Assembly: GCF_003574625.1 (NCBI RefSeq)
Contig: NZ_QNUJ01000006.1
Coordinates: forward strand, 1-64,000
Length of the DNA: 64,000 nucleotides
Direction: 5' to 3'
From: Shinella zoogloeoides
GTDB lineage: Bacteria; Pseudomonadota; Alphaproteobacteria; Rhizobiales; Rhizobiaceae
Shown: positions 36,791-45,760 of the stretch, piece after piece
Numbering within the stretch: position 1 is the first letter of the stretch
Layout: every line of letters starts with the position of its first letter
Made by a program: the position numbers and the translations under genes
The notes under the pieces: generated by a model
What the model was told of the DNA's origin: nothing
Seen by the model: only the letters and a program-made list of their open reading frames with translations
Databases searched by the model: none

Positions 36791-37909
36791 ATGAAGAAGT
36801 CTCTCATGTCGGCTGTTGCTTTGGCTGCAATGGTCGCTTTCAGCGGCAGCGCCTGGGCCGATGTGCTTTTGGGTATCGGTGCTCCGATCACGGGCCCCAA
36901 CGCCGCTTTCGGCGCGCAGATCCAGAAGGGCGCCGAGCAGGCGGTCGCAGACCTCAACGCAGCCGGCGGCATCAACGGCGAACAGATCAAGGTCTCGATC
37001 GGCGACGACGTGTCGGACGCCAAGCAGGGCGTTTCGGTCGCCAACAAGTTCGTCGCTGACGGCGTGAAGTTCGTTGTCGGCCACTTCAACTCGGGCGTTT
37101 CCATCCCGGCTTCGGAAGTCTATGCCGAAAACGGCATCCTGGAAGTCTCGCCGGCGGCCACCAGCCCGACCTATACGGAGCGTGGCCTGTGGAACACGTT
37201 CCGCACCTGCGGCCGTGACGACCAGCAGGGCTCCGTGGCAGGCTCCTTCATCGCGGCCAACTTCAAGGACGCCAAGGTTGCCGTTCTGCACGACAAGACG
37301 CCTTACGGTCAGGGCCTTGCCGACGAAACCAAGAAGTTCATGAACGAAGCCGGCGTGACCGAGACCCTCTATGAAGGCGTCAATGTCGGCGACAAGGACT
37401 TCTCGGCCCTCATCGCCAAGATGAAGGAAGCCGGCGTGACGGTCGTCTACTGGGGCGGCCTGCACACCGAGTTCGGCCTTATCGAGCGCCAGTCCGCCGA
37501 CCAGGGCCTGAAGGCCCAGTTCATCTCGGGCGACGGTATCGTTTCGAACGAACTGGCTTCGATCGCCGGCGACGCCGTCGACGGCACGCTGATGACCTTC
37601 GCTCCGGACCCGCGCAAGAACCCCGCCGCAAAGGAGCTCGTCGAGAAGTTCCGTGCTGCCGGTTTCGAGCCGGAAGCCTATACGCTCTACGCTTACGCGG
37701 CCGTTCAGGTCATCGCGCAGGCCGCAGCGGCAGCCGGCGGCAACGACCCGCAGGCCGTGGCCGAAGCCCTGAAGTCGAAGGGTCCGTTCAAGACCGTCAT
37801 CGGCGAACTGAGCTTCGACGAGAAGGGTGACATCACCCGTCCGGACTACGTCCTGTACACCTGGAAGAAGGGTGAAGACGGCAAGTACACCTACTCCCAG
37901 AACGAATAG
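36791..37909 (+). CDS. Branched-chain amino-acid-binding periplasmic protein (LivJ/LivK type)
   Basis: 372 residues with a signal peptide ([23 protein letters not shown]). The type I periplasmic fold is shown by [45 protein letters not shown] and [18 protein letters not shown]. It captures Leu/Ile/Val or related ligands for LivHMGF. GGGAG precedes the ATG. In rhizobia a liv cluster often stands next to the urease operon, as its remains do here. Confidence 0.94.
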   Translation: MKKSLMSAVALAAMVAFSGSAWADVLLGIGAPITGPNAAFGAQIQKGAEQAVADLNAAGGINGEQIKVSIGDDVSDAKQGVSVANKFVADGVKFVVGHFNSGVSIPASEVYAENGILEVSPAATSPTYTERGLWNTFRTCGRDDQQGSVAGSFIAANFKDAKVAVLHDKTPYGQGLADETKKFMNEAGVTETLYEGVNVGDKDFSALIAKMKEAGVTVVYWGGLHTEFGLIERQSADQGLKAQFISGDGIVSNELASIAGDAVDGTLMTFAPDPRKNPAAKELVEKFRAAGFEPEAYTLYAYAAVQVIAQAAAAAGGNDPQAVAEALKSKGPFKTVIGELSFDEKGDITRPDYVLYTWKKGEDGKYTYSQNE

Positions 37910-37923
37910 TCCTCGTTCCGGAA

Positions 37924-37987
37924 CGGGCGGCGCATGCACGCCGCCCGACCGCCTCGACTTCGGCCCGGCCTTCGCGCCGGGCTTTTT
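37924..37987 (+). terminator. Two tandem hairpins, the second an intrinsic terminator
   Basis: The first stem is a perfect 9 bp (CGGGCGGCG / CGCCGCCCG, 37924-37947). The second is GCCCGGC / GCCGGGC (37963-37982) followed by TTTTT. Together they end the liv operon. Confidence 0.85.
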
Positions 37988-38193
37988 CGTGGGCGAAGGG
38001 GCCGGGCGCGTGCCCCGTCACTTGCGCGAGCAGCCGCATCGGTTCCGGCCACCGGCGGACATGCACATGGTGCTGTCATCGCCGAAGACGGCTTCGCCCT
38101 CGGAAAAAGCTGCATCCCCGCATTTCGCACTTGCTTGATGGCGTTGGCGTGCCAAAAATCGGGAATCTCTAGAGGACAATCGACGGGTCGCCG

Positions 38194-38364
38194 ATGAACC
38201 TGACACCCCGTGAAAAGGACGAACTGCCGATCGAGGCGGGTGCGCATGTCCTGACGCGTGGCCGGGCCATGGAGCGAATCCCCGGGATGATCCACGACAT
38301 CCAGGTGAAAGTGACCTTTTCCGGCGGCACGAAGCGCGTGACCGTCCACGAACCGATACGGTAG
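38194..38364 (+). pseudogene. ureA: Collapsed urease gamma subunit gene (ureA remnant)
   Basis: The 56-codon ORF starts [13 protein letters not shown] and continues [43 protein letters not shown]. These are the N-terminal ~13 and C-terminal ~43 residues of UreA, normally about 100 residues. Some 44 residues between them are missing without loss of frame. Several normally conserved positions are altered (TFSGGTKR for the usual TFPDGTKL). It cannot form a normal gamma subunit. It lies 284 bp after the liv operon with no ureD visible between. Confidence 0.85.
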
Positions 38365-38369
38365 GCCCC

Positions 38370-38624
38370 ATGCTCGAGATCAGACCGAACTGCGAATGCT
38401 GTGACCGCGACCTTCCGCCGGAGAGCCGCGAGGCGATGATCTGCACCTTCGAATGCACGTTCTGCGCGGATTGCGTTGCGGGCACCCTCGGCGGCGCCTG
38501 CCCGAATTGCGGCGGCGAATTCGTCCCCCGGCCGATCCGGCCGGCGGCGCTTCTTGCGAAATATCCGGCATCCACCAAGCGGGTCCTGAAAGCCGAAGGC
38601 TGCGGGCCGGCAGAAGCTGCATGA
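38370..38624 (+). CDS. DUF1272 cysteine-rich zinc-binding-type protein
   Basis: 84 residues. The N-terminus MLEIRPNCECCDRDLPPES and CTFECTFCADCVAGTLGGACPNCGGEFVPRP match DUF1272, with at least nine cysteines arranged like a double zinc ribbon. It begins 5 bp after the ureA remnant and precedes the ureB remnant, the place it holds in rhizobial urease operons. It appears intact. Function unknown. Confidence 0.88.
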   Translation: MLEIRPNCECCDRDLPPESREAMICTFECTFCADCVAGTLGGACPNCGGEFVPRPIRPAALLAKYPASTKRVLKAEGCGPAEAA

Positions 38625-38631
38625 GGAAAGC

Positions 38632-38793
38632 ATGATCCCGAGGGAAATCATCGCCGCCGAAGGCGACCGGCCGAGCCAGATCGGCAGCCACTACCATTCC
38701 AATCTCCTCCGGACCGGCAGGGTCGGGCTCATCCCCTTTGTCGGCAATCGGGAAATCCACGGTCTGCGCCCATGCATGATGGGGAGGCTCTGA
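38632..38793 (+). pseudogene. ureB: Collapsed urease beta subunit gene (ureB remnant)
   Basis: A 53-codon ORF starting MIPREIIAAEG, jumping to DRPSQIGSHYH and then to LIPFVGNREIHGLRPCMMGRL. Each block aligns with UreB (about 101 residues): its N-terminus, the conserved GDRPIQVGSHYHF region, and the C-terminal REVYGFR..VMG. Two internal in-frame deletions remove about half the protein. Together with the ureA remnant and the absence of ureC it shows loss of urease at this locus. Confidence 0.82.
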
Positions 38794-38794
38794 G

Positions 38795-39220
38795 ATGCGT
38801 CGCCACCTTCTTCTCGCGTCCGCGGCACTCCTCCTTTCATCCGCCTTCGCCATGGCGCAGGCGGAAGAGCCCGAGGTCGATTGCGACAACGCCATGACCC
38901 AGGCGGATATGAACATTTGCGCCCGGCGCGACTATGAGGAGGCCGACAAGGCGCTCAACGTCGCCTATCGCAAGGCGATGGCCGCGGCGCAGACGATGGA
39001 CGCGGACGCCCGCGGCATGGGCGAGCAATATGTCGGCGCCGTCAACGCGCTGAAGAACGCCCAGCGCGCATGGATCGGCTATCGCGACGGCCAGTGCGAG
39101 CTTGCCGGTTTCGAGGCGCGCGGCGGCTCCATGGAGCCGCTGCTGGTTTCCGGTTGTCTTGCCGACCTCACGCGCAAGCGCACCGAGGAACTGAAAGCCG
39201 TCTACGAGCAGGAAAACTGA
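38795..39220 (+). CDS. LprI-like (DUF1311) periplasmic protein
   Basis: 141 residues with a signal peptide (MRRHLLLASAALLLSSAFAMAQA). The DUF1311 pattern follows: CDNAMTQADMNICARRDYEEADKALNVAYRKAM, WIGYRDGQCELAGF, SGCLADLTRKRTEEL, with four cysteines likely paired. Related proteins include the lysozyme inhibitor LprI. It starts one base after the ureB remnant stop and keeps its ancestral place in the urease operon although the enzyme is gone. Confidence 0.85.
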   Translation: MRRHLLLASAALLLSSAFAMAQAEEPEVDCDNAMTQADMNICARRDYEEADKALNVAYRKAMAAAQTMDADARGMGEQYVGAVNALKNAQRAWIGYRDGQCELAGFEARGGSMEPLLVSGCLADLTRKRTEELKAVYEQEN

Positions 39221-39230
39221 GGGGGCATCG

Positions 39231-39866
39231 GTGTCGCGCAGGATTGTCATCGTCGGCAACGGCGACATTCCGGACGGGGTGGCCGGAACGATCGACGCCG
39301 CGGATGTGGTGATCCGCTTCAACGGGTGCCGCTCGGCGGGGCGCGGCGGCCGCAAGACTGACGTCGTCGCCGTGTGCAATACCGGCCGCCCGGCGATGGA
39401 GATGCTTGCCGGCGGACGATGGAAGGCGAGCGAGACCGTGCGGCAGGCCGGGGAAATCTGGTGCGTGCGCGCCTCGGAGGTCTTCGCCGCGCTGCGTGCG
39501 CCGCTTGCCGAAAGCCATCCGGACCTCGACGATTTCTGCGACGACCATACCGACGGCTTCCGCACCTTCGCCGAGATGACGGGCCGGCGCCTGAAGGTCG
39601 TCCCCGCCGCCGTGCATCACGCGGTCGTCGCCTCGCTCGGGGCCTTCGATCCGGCGCCCTATGTGGTGCCGAGTTCCGGGCTTATCGTCATCGCCCATGT
39701 GCTCGACAACGTGGCCGAGGCCGGCGACCATGTATCCCTTGCCGGTTTCGGCCATGAGGGCTGGATGTGGCATCCCTTCGCCGCCGAGCGGCGCTGGGTG
39801 GACGCCCGCATCGCCGCTGGCCGCCTCGACCGTCTCGATCCTCCTTCCGCCTGCCGGAGAAGCTGA
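39231..39866 (+). CDS. Urease-operon accessory protein (glycosyltransferase 29-like)
   Basis: 211 residues. It opens MSRRIVIVGNGDIPDGVAG with DVVIRFNGCRSAG, the sialyltransferase-like pattern found in proteins annotated 'urease operon accessory protein' in rhizobia, and has HVSLAGFGHEGWMWHPFAAERRWV near the end. Start 39231 is GTG, with GAGGGGGCATC upstream. It follows the LprI-like gene by 10 bp. Intact, but ureC and the nickel-insertion genes expected downstream are absent. Whether it ever acted on urease is unknown. Confidence 0.75.
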   Translation: MSRRIVIVGNGDIPDGVAGTIDAADVVIRFNGCRSAGRGGRKTDVVAVCNTGRPAMEMLAGGRWKASETVRQAGEIWCVRASEVFAALRAPLAESHPDLDDFCDDHTDGFRTFAEMTGRRLKVVPAAVHHAVVASLGAFDPAPYVVPSSGLIVIAHVLDNVAEAGDHVSLAGFGHEGWMWHPFAAERRWVDARIAAGRLDRLDPPSACRRS

Positions 39867-39981
39867 TCCCGTCTATAGGATGCCGGGCATAAGCGCGTGT
39901 GCCTCTTCGTCTAATTCGACATGAAGCGCGGCGACGGTCGACCGGATCGTCGATGTCCTCAGGGTCGAGGGCAGGCTCTGA

Positions 39982-40665
39982 TCAGACGCGCCGCAATGCC
40001 TCGGGATCGCCTATATGGACGAGGCGGCCGCGCACGCTGACGCCGTGGCTGCGCAGCAGCGAGAAGGCGCGGGAAAGCGCTTCCGGCGCGAGGCCGAGCT
40101 TTCCGGCAAGCAGGCTCTTCTGGTAGGGCAGGCGGAAGCTGGAAGGCTTGCCGTCCACCGAGCAATGGGAGAGCAGGTAGCGCGCAACGCGTTGCGGCGC
40201 GGTGTGCAGCCGGTCGTCGGAAAGGCTTGCGAAGGCCCGGCCGAGCTGGCTGGAAAGGGTTGCCGCCAGCGCCATGGCAAGATCGGGCCGGCGGGCGGCA
40301 ATGTCGCGCACGCGCTTCAGGTCGAAGCGGGCGATGAGCGACGGTTCTGCCGCCTGCGCGGTGGCCGGATAGCGTCCACCTTCCAGCACGACGCTGGCGC
40401 CCACCAGGTCGCCGGGACCGTAGAGCTCCACGTCGGCCTCACGCCCGTCGGGGTCGAGCTTGTAGACGCGGATATAGCCCGAGAGCACGCAAAGCAGCAT
40501 GTCGGCGGGCTCGCCCTCGCGGAACAGCATCTGGCGCGCCGGCAGGTTGCCGATCACCGCGATTTCCATCATCGCCGCGACGCTCTCCACGCCGAGCATG
40601 GAAAGAAGGCCGGCGTTCAGCAGCGTTTCGCGTTCCCGTGCACCGGGTTTCATCAGCCTGTTCAT
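39982..40665 (-). CDS. Crp/Fnr-family transcriptional regulator
   Basis: 227 residues. The N-terminal cyclic-nucleotide-binding-type beta roll (RQMLFREGEPADMLLCVLSGYIRVYKL; GDLVGASVVLEGGRYPATAQA), dimer helix and C-terminal winged helix (YQKSLLAGKLGLAPEALSRAFSLLRSHG) are present. It lacks the N-terminal cysteine cluster of oxygen-sensing FNR, so it would not carry an Fe-S cluster, and resembles Dnr/FixK-like or orphan Crp types. GGAG precedes the ATG at 40665. A perfect FNR-type box lies 78 bp upstream. Confidence 0.9.
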   Translation of the reverse strand: MNRLMKPGARERETLLNAGLLSMLGVESVAAMMEIAVIGNLPARQMLFREGEPADMLLCVLSGYIRVYKLDPDGREADVELYGPGDLVGASVVLEGGRYPATAQAAEPSLIARFDLKRVRDIAARRPDLAMALAATLSSQLGRAFASLSDDRLHTAPQRVARYLLSHCSVDGKPSSFRLPYQKSLLAGKLGLAPEALSRAFSLLRSHGVSVRGRLVHIGDPEALRRV

Positions 40666-40742
40666 CGATCTCACTCCGGGCTCCCGCAGGCATCCTGTGG
40701 TCTTGGATGGAAGAACGATAGTCGAGGATCGGCCAGGCTTGC

Positions 40743-40756
40743 TTGATTTCGATCAA
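40743..40756. promoter_or_regulatory. FNR/FixK-type box TTGATTTCGATCAA
   Basis: An exact match to TTGAT-N4-ATCAA, 78 bp upstream of the Crp/Fnr-family ATG, placed where an activator would sit about 40 bp ahead of a start site near 40708. Suggests control by FnrN/FixK or autoregulation, linking the gene to low oxygen. Confidence 0.65.
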
Positions 40757-40762
40757 ACAACG

Positions 40763-40800
40763 AAAACGGCCGGCCCGCTTTTGCGAGGGCCGGCCGTTTT
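40763..40800 (-). terminator. Intrinsic terminator of the RND efflux operon
   Basis: A perfect 14-bp stem (AAAACGGCCGGCCC / GGGCCGGCCGTTTT). The minus-strand continuation TTTTCGTTG follows, 18 bp beyond the pump stop codon. Symmetric, so it may act in both directions. Confidence 0.9.
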
Positions 40801-40817
40801 ATTTCGGCGGGTGGCGC

Positions 40818-43800
40818 CTATTCGGCCGCGAGCGGCGAGTGATGCACCACGCTGAAGGGCTTGCGCTCGCCGTTCTTCCTTTCGAGCGTGTCGATCCGCT
40901 TTTCGAGATCGGCGACGTCGCGGGCGGTCTGGTCGGCAAGGCGGGTGAGGTCTTCCGGCTTCATGGCGAGCTGCTCGTCGTCCTTCCTGCCGACGAAGCG
41001 GCCGAAGAGCCAGCCGAGGAAGCGGGAGACGTCGTCCATGATGAGGAAGAAGGACGGCACGACGACGAGCGAGAGCACCGTCGAGACGATGATGCCGCCG
41101 ATCACCGCGATCGCCATGGGCGAGCGGAACGAGCCGCCTTCGCCGACGCCGAGCGCCGAGGGCAGCATGCCCGCCGACATGGCGATGGAGGTCATGACGA
41201 TCGGACGGGCGCGCTTGCGGCCGGCCTCGATCATCGCGTGCACGCGCTCCATGCCGTGGTGCATCATCTCGATGGCGAAGTCGACCAGCAGGATGGCGTT
41301 CTTCGTCACGATGCCCATCAGCATCAGGATGCCGATGAGGACGGGCATGGAAAGCGCGTTCTGCGTCAGGATGAGGCCCGCCGCCACGCCGCCGATGGCG
41401 AGCGGCAGCGAGAGGATGATGGTGAAGGGCTGGATCACGTCCTTGAAGAGCAGGATCAGCACCATCAGCACCAGGAGAAGACCGAGCAGCATGGCGTTGC
41501 CGAAGGACTGCTGCATCTCCGCCTGCACCTCCGCATCGCCGCTTTCGGCGAACTGCACGGTCGGCGGCATGTCGATGCCGGAGGCGATCTCCTTGAAGCG
41601 GGCGGTCGCCGTGTCGAGGGCGACGCCCTGCCTGAGGTCGGAGCCGATGGAGACGACGCGGTTGCGGTCATGCCGCTTCACCGAGCTCGGGCCTTCCGAA
41701 TAGTCGATGTCGGCGACCGAGGAGAGCGGCACGAACTGGCCGGCCGCCGTCTGGATCTTCAGGTTGCGGATGGCGGCAAGGTCGGTGCGGAAGCTGCGGT
41801 CGACCTGGACGCGGATCGGAATGAGGCGGTCGTCGAGCGAGACCTTGCTGAGCTGGGAGTCGATATCGCCGATGGTGGCGACGCGCACGACCTCGGCGAT
41901 CTGCGCTGTGGTGATGCCGAAGCGGGCCATCTGGTCGTCGCGCGGGCGAATCTGCAGCTCCGGCCGCGGCAGCGAGCCTTCCGAGCTGACATTGGCGAGC
42001 AGCGGATCGGCGCGCAGCCTGGATTCCAGCACCGCGACGGTATCGTTGAGGGCCGCCTCGTCGTTGGAGAGCAGGTTGAAGGCAAGGTCGCGCTCGCCGC
42101 GGTCGTTGAGCTTGATGATGCGCACGTCGGGAATGTCGCGCAGGGTCGCGAAGAGCTCCTTCTCGATATCCCATTGCGGCCGCAGCCGGCCCTTGGCCTC
42201 CATCTTCGGCAGGTACGGGCCGATGAAGGGAATGCGGCCCAGCACGTCGTTCACCAGCTTGTGGGTGAGCGAATGCTCCAGCTTGTCGAGGATGACGGTG
42301 ACGGAGGCGCGGCGCAGTTCCAGGTCGCCCTTCGGCGAGGAGCCGCCGAGCACGAAGACGCTCTGCACGCCGTCGATGTTCTTGATGCGGTCGTAGATCT
42401 GCGTCGTGGTGCGATCCGTGTCGTCCAGCATGGCGTCCGGCGGCAGCTCGACCGAGAGCACGACGCGCGAGGCGTCTTCCGGCGGCAGGAAGCTGCCGGG
42501 CACGGTGGAGAGCAGGGCGACGGAGGCGACGAGGAAGGCGATGGCCGCGAGCAGCGTCGCATAGCGGGCATACCACCTGCTCGTCGTCTTGCTGACGAGC
42601 CAGGTATAGAAGCGCATGAAGGCGCCTTCCTTCTCCTCGCCGTGGCCGTCCGCATCGCCGGAGCGCATGAGATAGGCCGCCATGACGGGCGTGATGAGGC
42701 GCGCCACCATGAGCGAGAAGAACACGGCGACGGCGACCGTCAGGCCGAACTGGATGAAATACTGGCCCGGAATGCCCGGCATGAAGGAGACCGGCACGAA
42801 GACCGCGATGATGGTGAAGGTCGTCGCGATGACGGCAAGGCCGATCTCGTCGGCGGCCTCGATGGCGGCCCGGTAGGGCGTCTTGCCCATGCGGATATGC
42901 CGCGCGATGTTCTCGATCTCCACGATGGCGTCGTCGACGAGGATACCGGTCGCCAGCGTCAGCGCCAGGAACGAGACGAGGTTCAGCGAGAAGCCGAGCA
43001 GGTCCATGACGAAGAAGGTGGGGATTGCCGACAGCGGCAGCGCCACCGCGGAAATCAGCGTCGCCCGCCAGTTGCGCAGGAAGAGGAACACGACGATGAC
43101 GGCGAGCAGCGCGCCCTCCATCAGCGTGTGAAGCGCCGCCTCGTAGTTGCCGTAGGTGAAGTAGACGGAATCGTCGACCATCTCGATGGAGACGTTCGGA
43201 TATTGCGTGCGCACCTTTTCGAGCGATTTGGCGACGGATTCGGCCACCGTCACCTCGCTGGCGCCCTTGGAGCGGAAGACCGCGAAGGTCACGACCGGGG
43301 TGCCGTTGAAGCGCGAGAAGGAGCGCGGTTCCTCATAGGTATCGCTGATCTTGCCGAGCTCGGAGAGCCGCACGAAGCGGCCGTTCGGCAGCGCGATCAT
43401 CGTGTTGGTGAGCTTTTCCACCGAGCGGGCGTCGCCCAGCGTGCGGATCGCCTGTTCGGCGCCGGCGATCTGGCCGCGGCCGGAGCCGGCATCCGCATTC
43501 ATGCTGCGGATCTGCCGGTTCACGTCGGCGGCGGAGACGCCGAAGGATTCCAGCTTGTCGGGGTTGAGGTCGACGCGCACCTCGCGGTCGGCGCCGCCGA
43601 AGCGGTCGATCTTGCCGATGCCGGGCTGGCCCTGCAGGGCGCGCTTGACCTTGTCGTCGACGAACCAGGACAGCTCTTCCAGCGTCATGTTGGGCGAGGA
43701 GACGGCGAAGGTCTGGATCGCCTGGCCCTCGACGTCGATCTTGGTGACGACCGGCTCCTCGATGGAGGCCGGCAGGTCGCTACGGATGCGGTCGATGGCG

Positions 43801-44129
43801 TCCTTGACGTCCTGCAGCGCCTGATTGGTCGGCTTCTCGATCTCGAAGAGCACCGAGGTGACGGAGCTGCCGTCGGTGACGGTGGACATGATGTCCTTGA
43901 CGCCCTCGATGCCGGCGACCGCGTCCTCGATCTCCTTGGTGACCTGCACCTCGAGCTCGGCCGGCGCGGCGCCGCTCTGCGTCACGGAAATGGCGACGAC
44001 GGGCACGTCGATATTGGGGAACCGCGTGATCGGCAGCGAATAGAACGACTGGATGCCGACATAGAGCAGCAGGAAAAACGCGAGCAGTGGCGCAATCGGG
44101 TTGCGAATGGACCAGGCTGAAAAATTCAT
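40818..44129 (-). CDS. RND multidrug efflux permease (AcrB/HAE family)
   Basis: 1103 residues with the RND fold. TM4 contains TGILVDDAIVEIENIARH with the proton-relay Asp pair; FPNIDVPVVAISVTQSGAAP and TKNAILLVDFAIEMMHHGMER are hallmarks of AcrB-type pumps. A C-terminal cytoplasmic extension of about 55 residues (LTRLADQTARDVADLEKRIDTLERK) is predicted to be coiled coil, beyond the usual end. The adaptor gene lies 121 bp upstream on the same strand. No outer-membrane channel is adjacent. Confidence 0.95.
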   Translation of the reverse strand: MNFSAWSIRNPIAPLLAFFLLLYVGIQSFYSLPITRFPNIDVPVVAISVTQSGAAPAELEVQVTKEIEDAVAGIEGVKDIMSTVTDGSSVTSVLFEIEKPTNQALQDVKDAIDRIRSDLPASIEEPVVTKIDVEGQAIQTFAVSSPNMTLEELSWFVDDKVKRALQGQPGIGKIDRFGGADREVRVDLNPDKLESFGVSAADVNRQIRSMNADAGSGRGQIAGAEQAIRTLGDARSVEKLTNTMIALPNGRFVRLSELGKISDTYEEPRSFSRFNGTPVVTFAVFRSKGASEVTVAESVAKSLEKVRTQYPNVSIEMVDDSVYFTYGNYEAALHTLMEGALLAVIVVFLFLRNWRATLISAVALPLSAIPTFFVMDLLGFSLNLVSFLALTLATGILVDDAIVEIENIARHIRMGKTPYRAAIEAADEIGLAVIATTFTIIAVFVPVSFMPGIPGQYFIQFGLTVAVAVFFSLMVARLITPVMAAYLMRSGDADGHGEEKEGAFMRFYTWLVSKTTSRWYARYATLLAAIAFLVASVALLSTVPGSFLPPEDASRVVLSVELPPDAMLDDTDRTTTQIYDRIKNIDGVQSVFVLGGSSPKGDLELRRASVTVILDKLEHSLTHKLVNDVLGRIPFIGPYLPKMEAKGRLRPQWDIEKELFATLRDIPDVRIIKLNDRGERDLAFNLLSNDEAALNDTVAVLESRLRADPLLANVSSEGSLPRPELQIRPRDDQMARFGITTAQIAEVVRVATIGDIDSQLSKVSLDDRLIPIRVQVDRSFRTDLAAIRNLKIQTAAGQFVPLSSVADIDYSEGPSSVKRHDRNRVVSIGSDLRQGVALDTATARFKEIASGIDMPPTVQFAESGDAEVQAEMQQSFGNAMLLGLLLVLMVLILLFKDVIQPFTIILSLPLAIGGVAAGLILTQNALSMPVLIGILMLMGIVTKNAILLVDFAIEMMHHGMERVHAMIEAGRKRARPIVMTSIAMSAGMLPSALGVGEGGSFRSPMAIAVIGGIIVSTVLSLVVVPSFFLIMDDVSRFLGWLFGRFVGRKDDEQLAMKPEDLTRLADQTARDVADLEKRIDTLERKNGERKPFSVVHHSPLAAE

Positions 44130-44250
44130 GTCCCCAAAATCCTCTTTGCGAGACCGGACGTTCCCTCGGAGCGATCCGCCCCGGACCGTCCGTCATGCCG
44201 CCGGGCGCCCCAGCCCGGCATCGCAGCCCCGCGACCTGCGGGACCTCCCG

Positions 44251-45459
44251 TCATTTCGTGGCCGAGGCTTCCTCGGCATGGACCGGGTTGATGCGGTCGC
44301 CGTCGCGCACATAGGCGCCGGCCTTGGCGACCACCTCGTCGCCGGCCGCAAGACCGCTGACGATCTCGATCACCTGGCCGTCCTGAATGCCGGTCTCCAC
44401 CGGAACCAGCTTCACCACGCCGTTCTCGACCCTGCGGGCCACCGTCTTGCCGTCCGCGGTTGTGATGGCGGAAAGCGGCAGGACGATGCCCTGCCGTTCC
44501 TCGATGACGATCTCCGCGCTCGCGAACATGCCGGCGCGCGCCTTGCCCGGTTCGTCGAAGCGGATATAGACGCGGCCGAGCCGGCTTTGCGCGTCGAGCG
44601 TCGGCTCGACGAGGCGCACGTCGCCCTTGAGCTTCGCCACGCCGCCGGCGAGCGTAACGGTCGCCTTCTGCCCCGGGGCGAGCTTGAGGATCGCATCTTC
44701 CGAGACGTCGGCCTTCAGTTCGATGGCCCCGTCGCGGATGACGGTGAAGAGGGGGGAGGAGGCGCCGCTGGCAATCGCGCCGATCTTGGCCGTGCGGGCA
44801 GAAACCACGCCGGCGACCGGCGACTTGACGGCGGTGCGGGCAAGCTTCAGGTCGATGTCGTCGATCTGCGACTGGGCCACCTTGATGTCGGCCTCGGAGA
44901 CGGCGATCGCCTGTTCGGCGGAATTGACGCGGGCGAGCGCGGCGTCGGCGGCGGCAAGCGCCTGATCGGCATTCGCCTGCGACTGCGAGCCGGACTTGAC
45001 GAGGCGCTGGGCGCGGTCGCGGGCGCGCACGGCCTCGTCCGCATTGGCCTTCGCCTCGACGAGCTGGGCTTTGATCTGCGCGAGGGCGGCGTTCGCCTTG
45101 GCAAGCGAGGCCTCGGTCTGGCTCTTCTGGAGGACGAGCGCGTCGTCGTTGAGCGTCGCCAGCGTGCCGTTCGCCTCCACCCGGTCGCCGACATCGGCGG
45201 CGAGCGTGCGGATGGAGAGGCCATCGACGAGCGGCGTCACATAGACCTCTTCCACCGCCTGGACGGTGCCGGTGGCGATCACGCGGTCGACAACGGGGCG
45301 CTTTTCAGCGGCGGTGACGACGATTGCCGGAAGATTTTGCGTCTGTTCCTGCCCGGCGGTATCGCCCGTCGACGCATCGGCGGCAAAGGCGAGGGCAGGC
45401 GCGGCCATCATGAATGCAGCGACGGAAAAAGAGAGAACTGTCCTGTGTCCAGAAGCCAT
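44251..45459 (-). CDS. RND efflux periplasmic adaptor subunit
   Basis: 402 residues. A signal peptide (FSVAAFMMAAPALAFAA) precedes the lipoyl half VDGLSIRTLAADVGDRVEANGTLATL, an Ala/Gln-rich coiled-coil hairpin (about residues 110-200), the second lipoyl half VKSPVAGVVSARTAKIGAIA, and beta-barrel domains. It couples the downstream pump to an outer-membrane channel. The ribosome-binding site at 45459 is weak, so the start is less certain. Confidence 0.92.
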   Translation of the reverse strand: MASGHRTVLSFSVAAFMMAAPALAFAADASTGDTAGQEQTQNLPAIVVTAAEKRPVVDRVIATGTVQAVEEVYVTPLVDGLSIRTLAADVGDRVEANGTLATLNDDALVLQKSQTEASLAKANAALAQIKAQLVEAKANADEAVRARDRAQRLVKSGSQSQANADQALAAADAALARVNSAEQAIAVSEADIKVAQSQIDDIDLKLARTAVKSPVAGVVSARTAKIGAIASGASSPLFTVIRDGAIELKADVSEDAILKLAPGQKATVTLAGGVAKLKGDVRLVEPTLDAQSRLGRVYIRFDEPGKARAGMFASAEIVIEERQGIVLPLSAITTADGKTVARRVENGVVKLVPVETGIQDGQVIEIVSGLAAGDEVVAKAGAYVRDGDRINPVHAEEASATK

Positions 45460-45699
45460 AGGCCGAACTTTCCCAAAAGCATGACTTTATGATCTTGGTC
45501 CGGGCGCTCTTCTTTTGATTATGCCGGACTTATTCCTGCCAGTATGGCGGACGCGGAACGGCTTCCGGCCTCTCCAGGTTCCAACTGCGCGGTCTATGTA
45601 ATCGGCGTTTCCAGCGCTTACAAGGGGTAACGAAATGGTGCCTCATTATTTTAGGTGTTTGGCATTTCCATGGCGGCGGAAGGATGCCGGGACGATACC
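45460..45699. other. Intergenic region upstream of the RND adaptor gene
   Basis: Holds the minus-strand promoter of the adaptor/pump operon. TTGTAA and TACATA separated by 17 bp near 45590-45625 on the minus strand are a weak candidate. No regulator gene and no convincing ORF lie here. Confidence 0.3.
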
Positions 45700-45736
45700 T
45701 CAAAACGAAACGTGCGGGGCGCAGGGCCCCGCACGT
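45700..45736 (-). terminator. Intrinsic terminator of the pyrimidine-type ABC transporter operon
   Basis: An 11-bp stem (ACGTGCGGGGC / GCCCCGCACGT) 25 bp past the minus-strand stop at 45761, followed on that strand by TTTCGTTTTG. Confidence 0.85.
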
Positions 45737-45760
45737 CGCAAATATCCGGCAAGTCACTGA

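Noticed and set aside
37988-38193. Search for a ureD remnant upstream of the ureA remnant
   Set aside because: No frame gave recognisable UreD sequence, so none is claimed.
39867-39981. Search for ureC or ureE/F/G fragments after the accessory gene
   Set aside because: Short frames here showed no convincing match to urease proteins.
40743-44120. An 1125-codon plus-strand open frame opposite the second RND pump
   Set aside because: Antisense shadow rich in Asp/Arg/Glu/His, with no independent ribosome-binding site or family signal.
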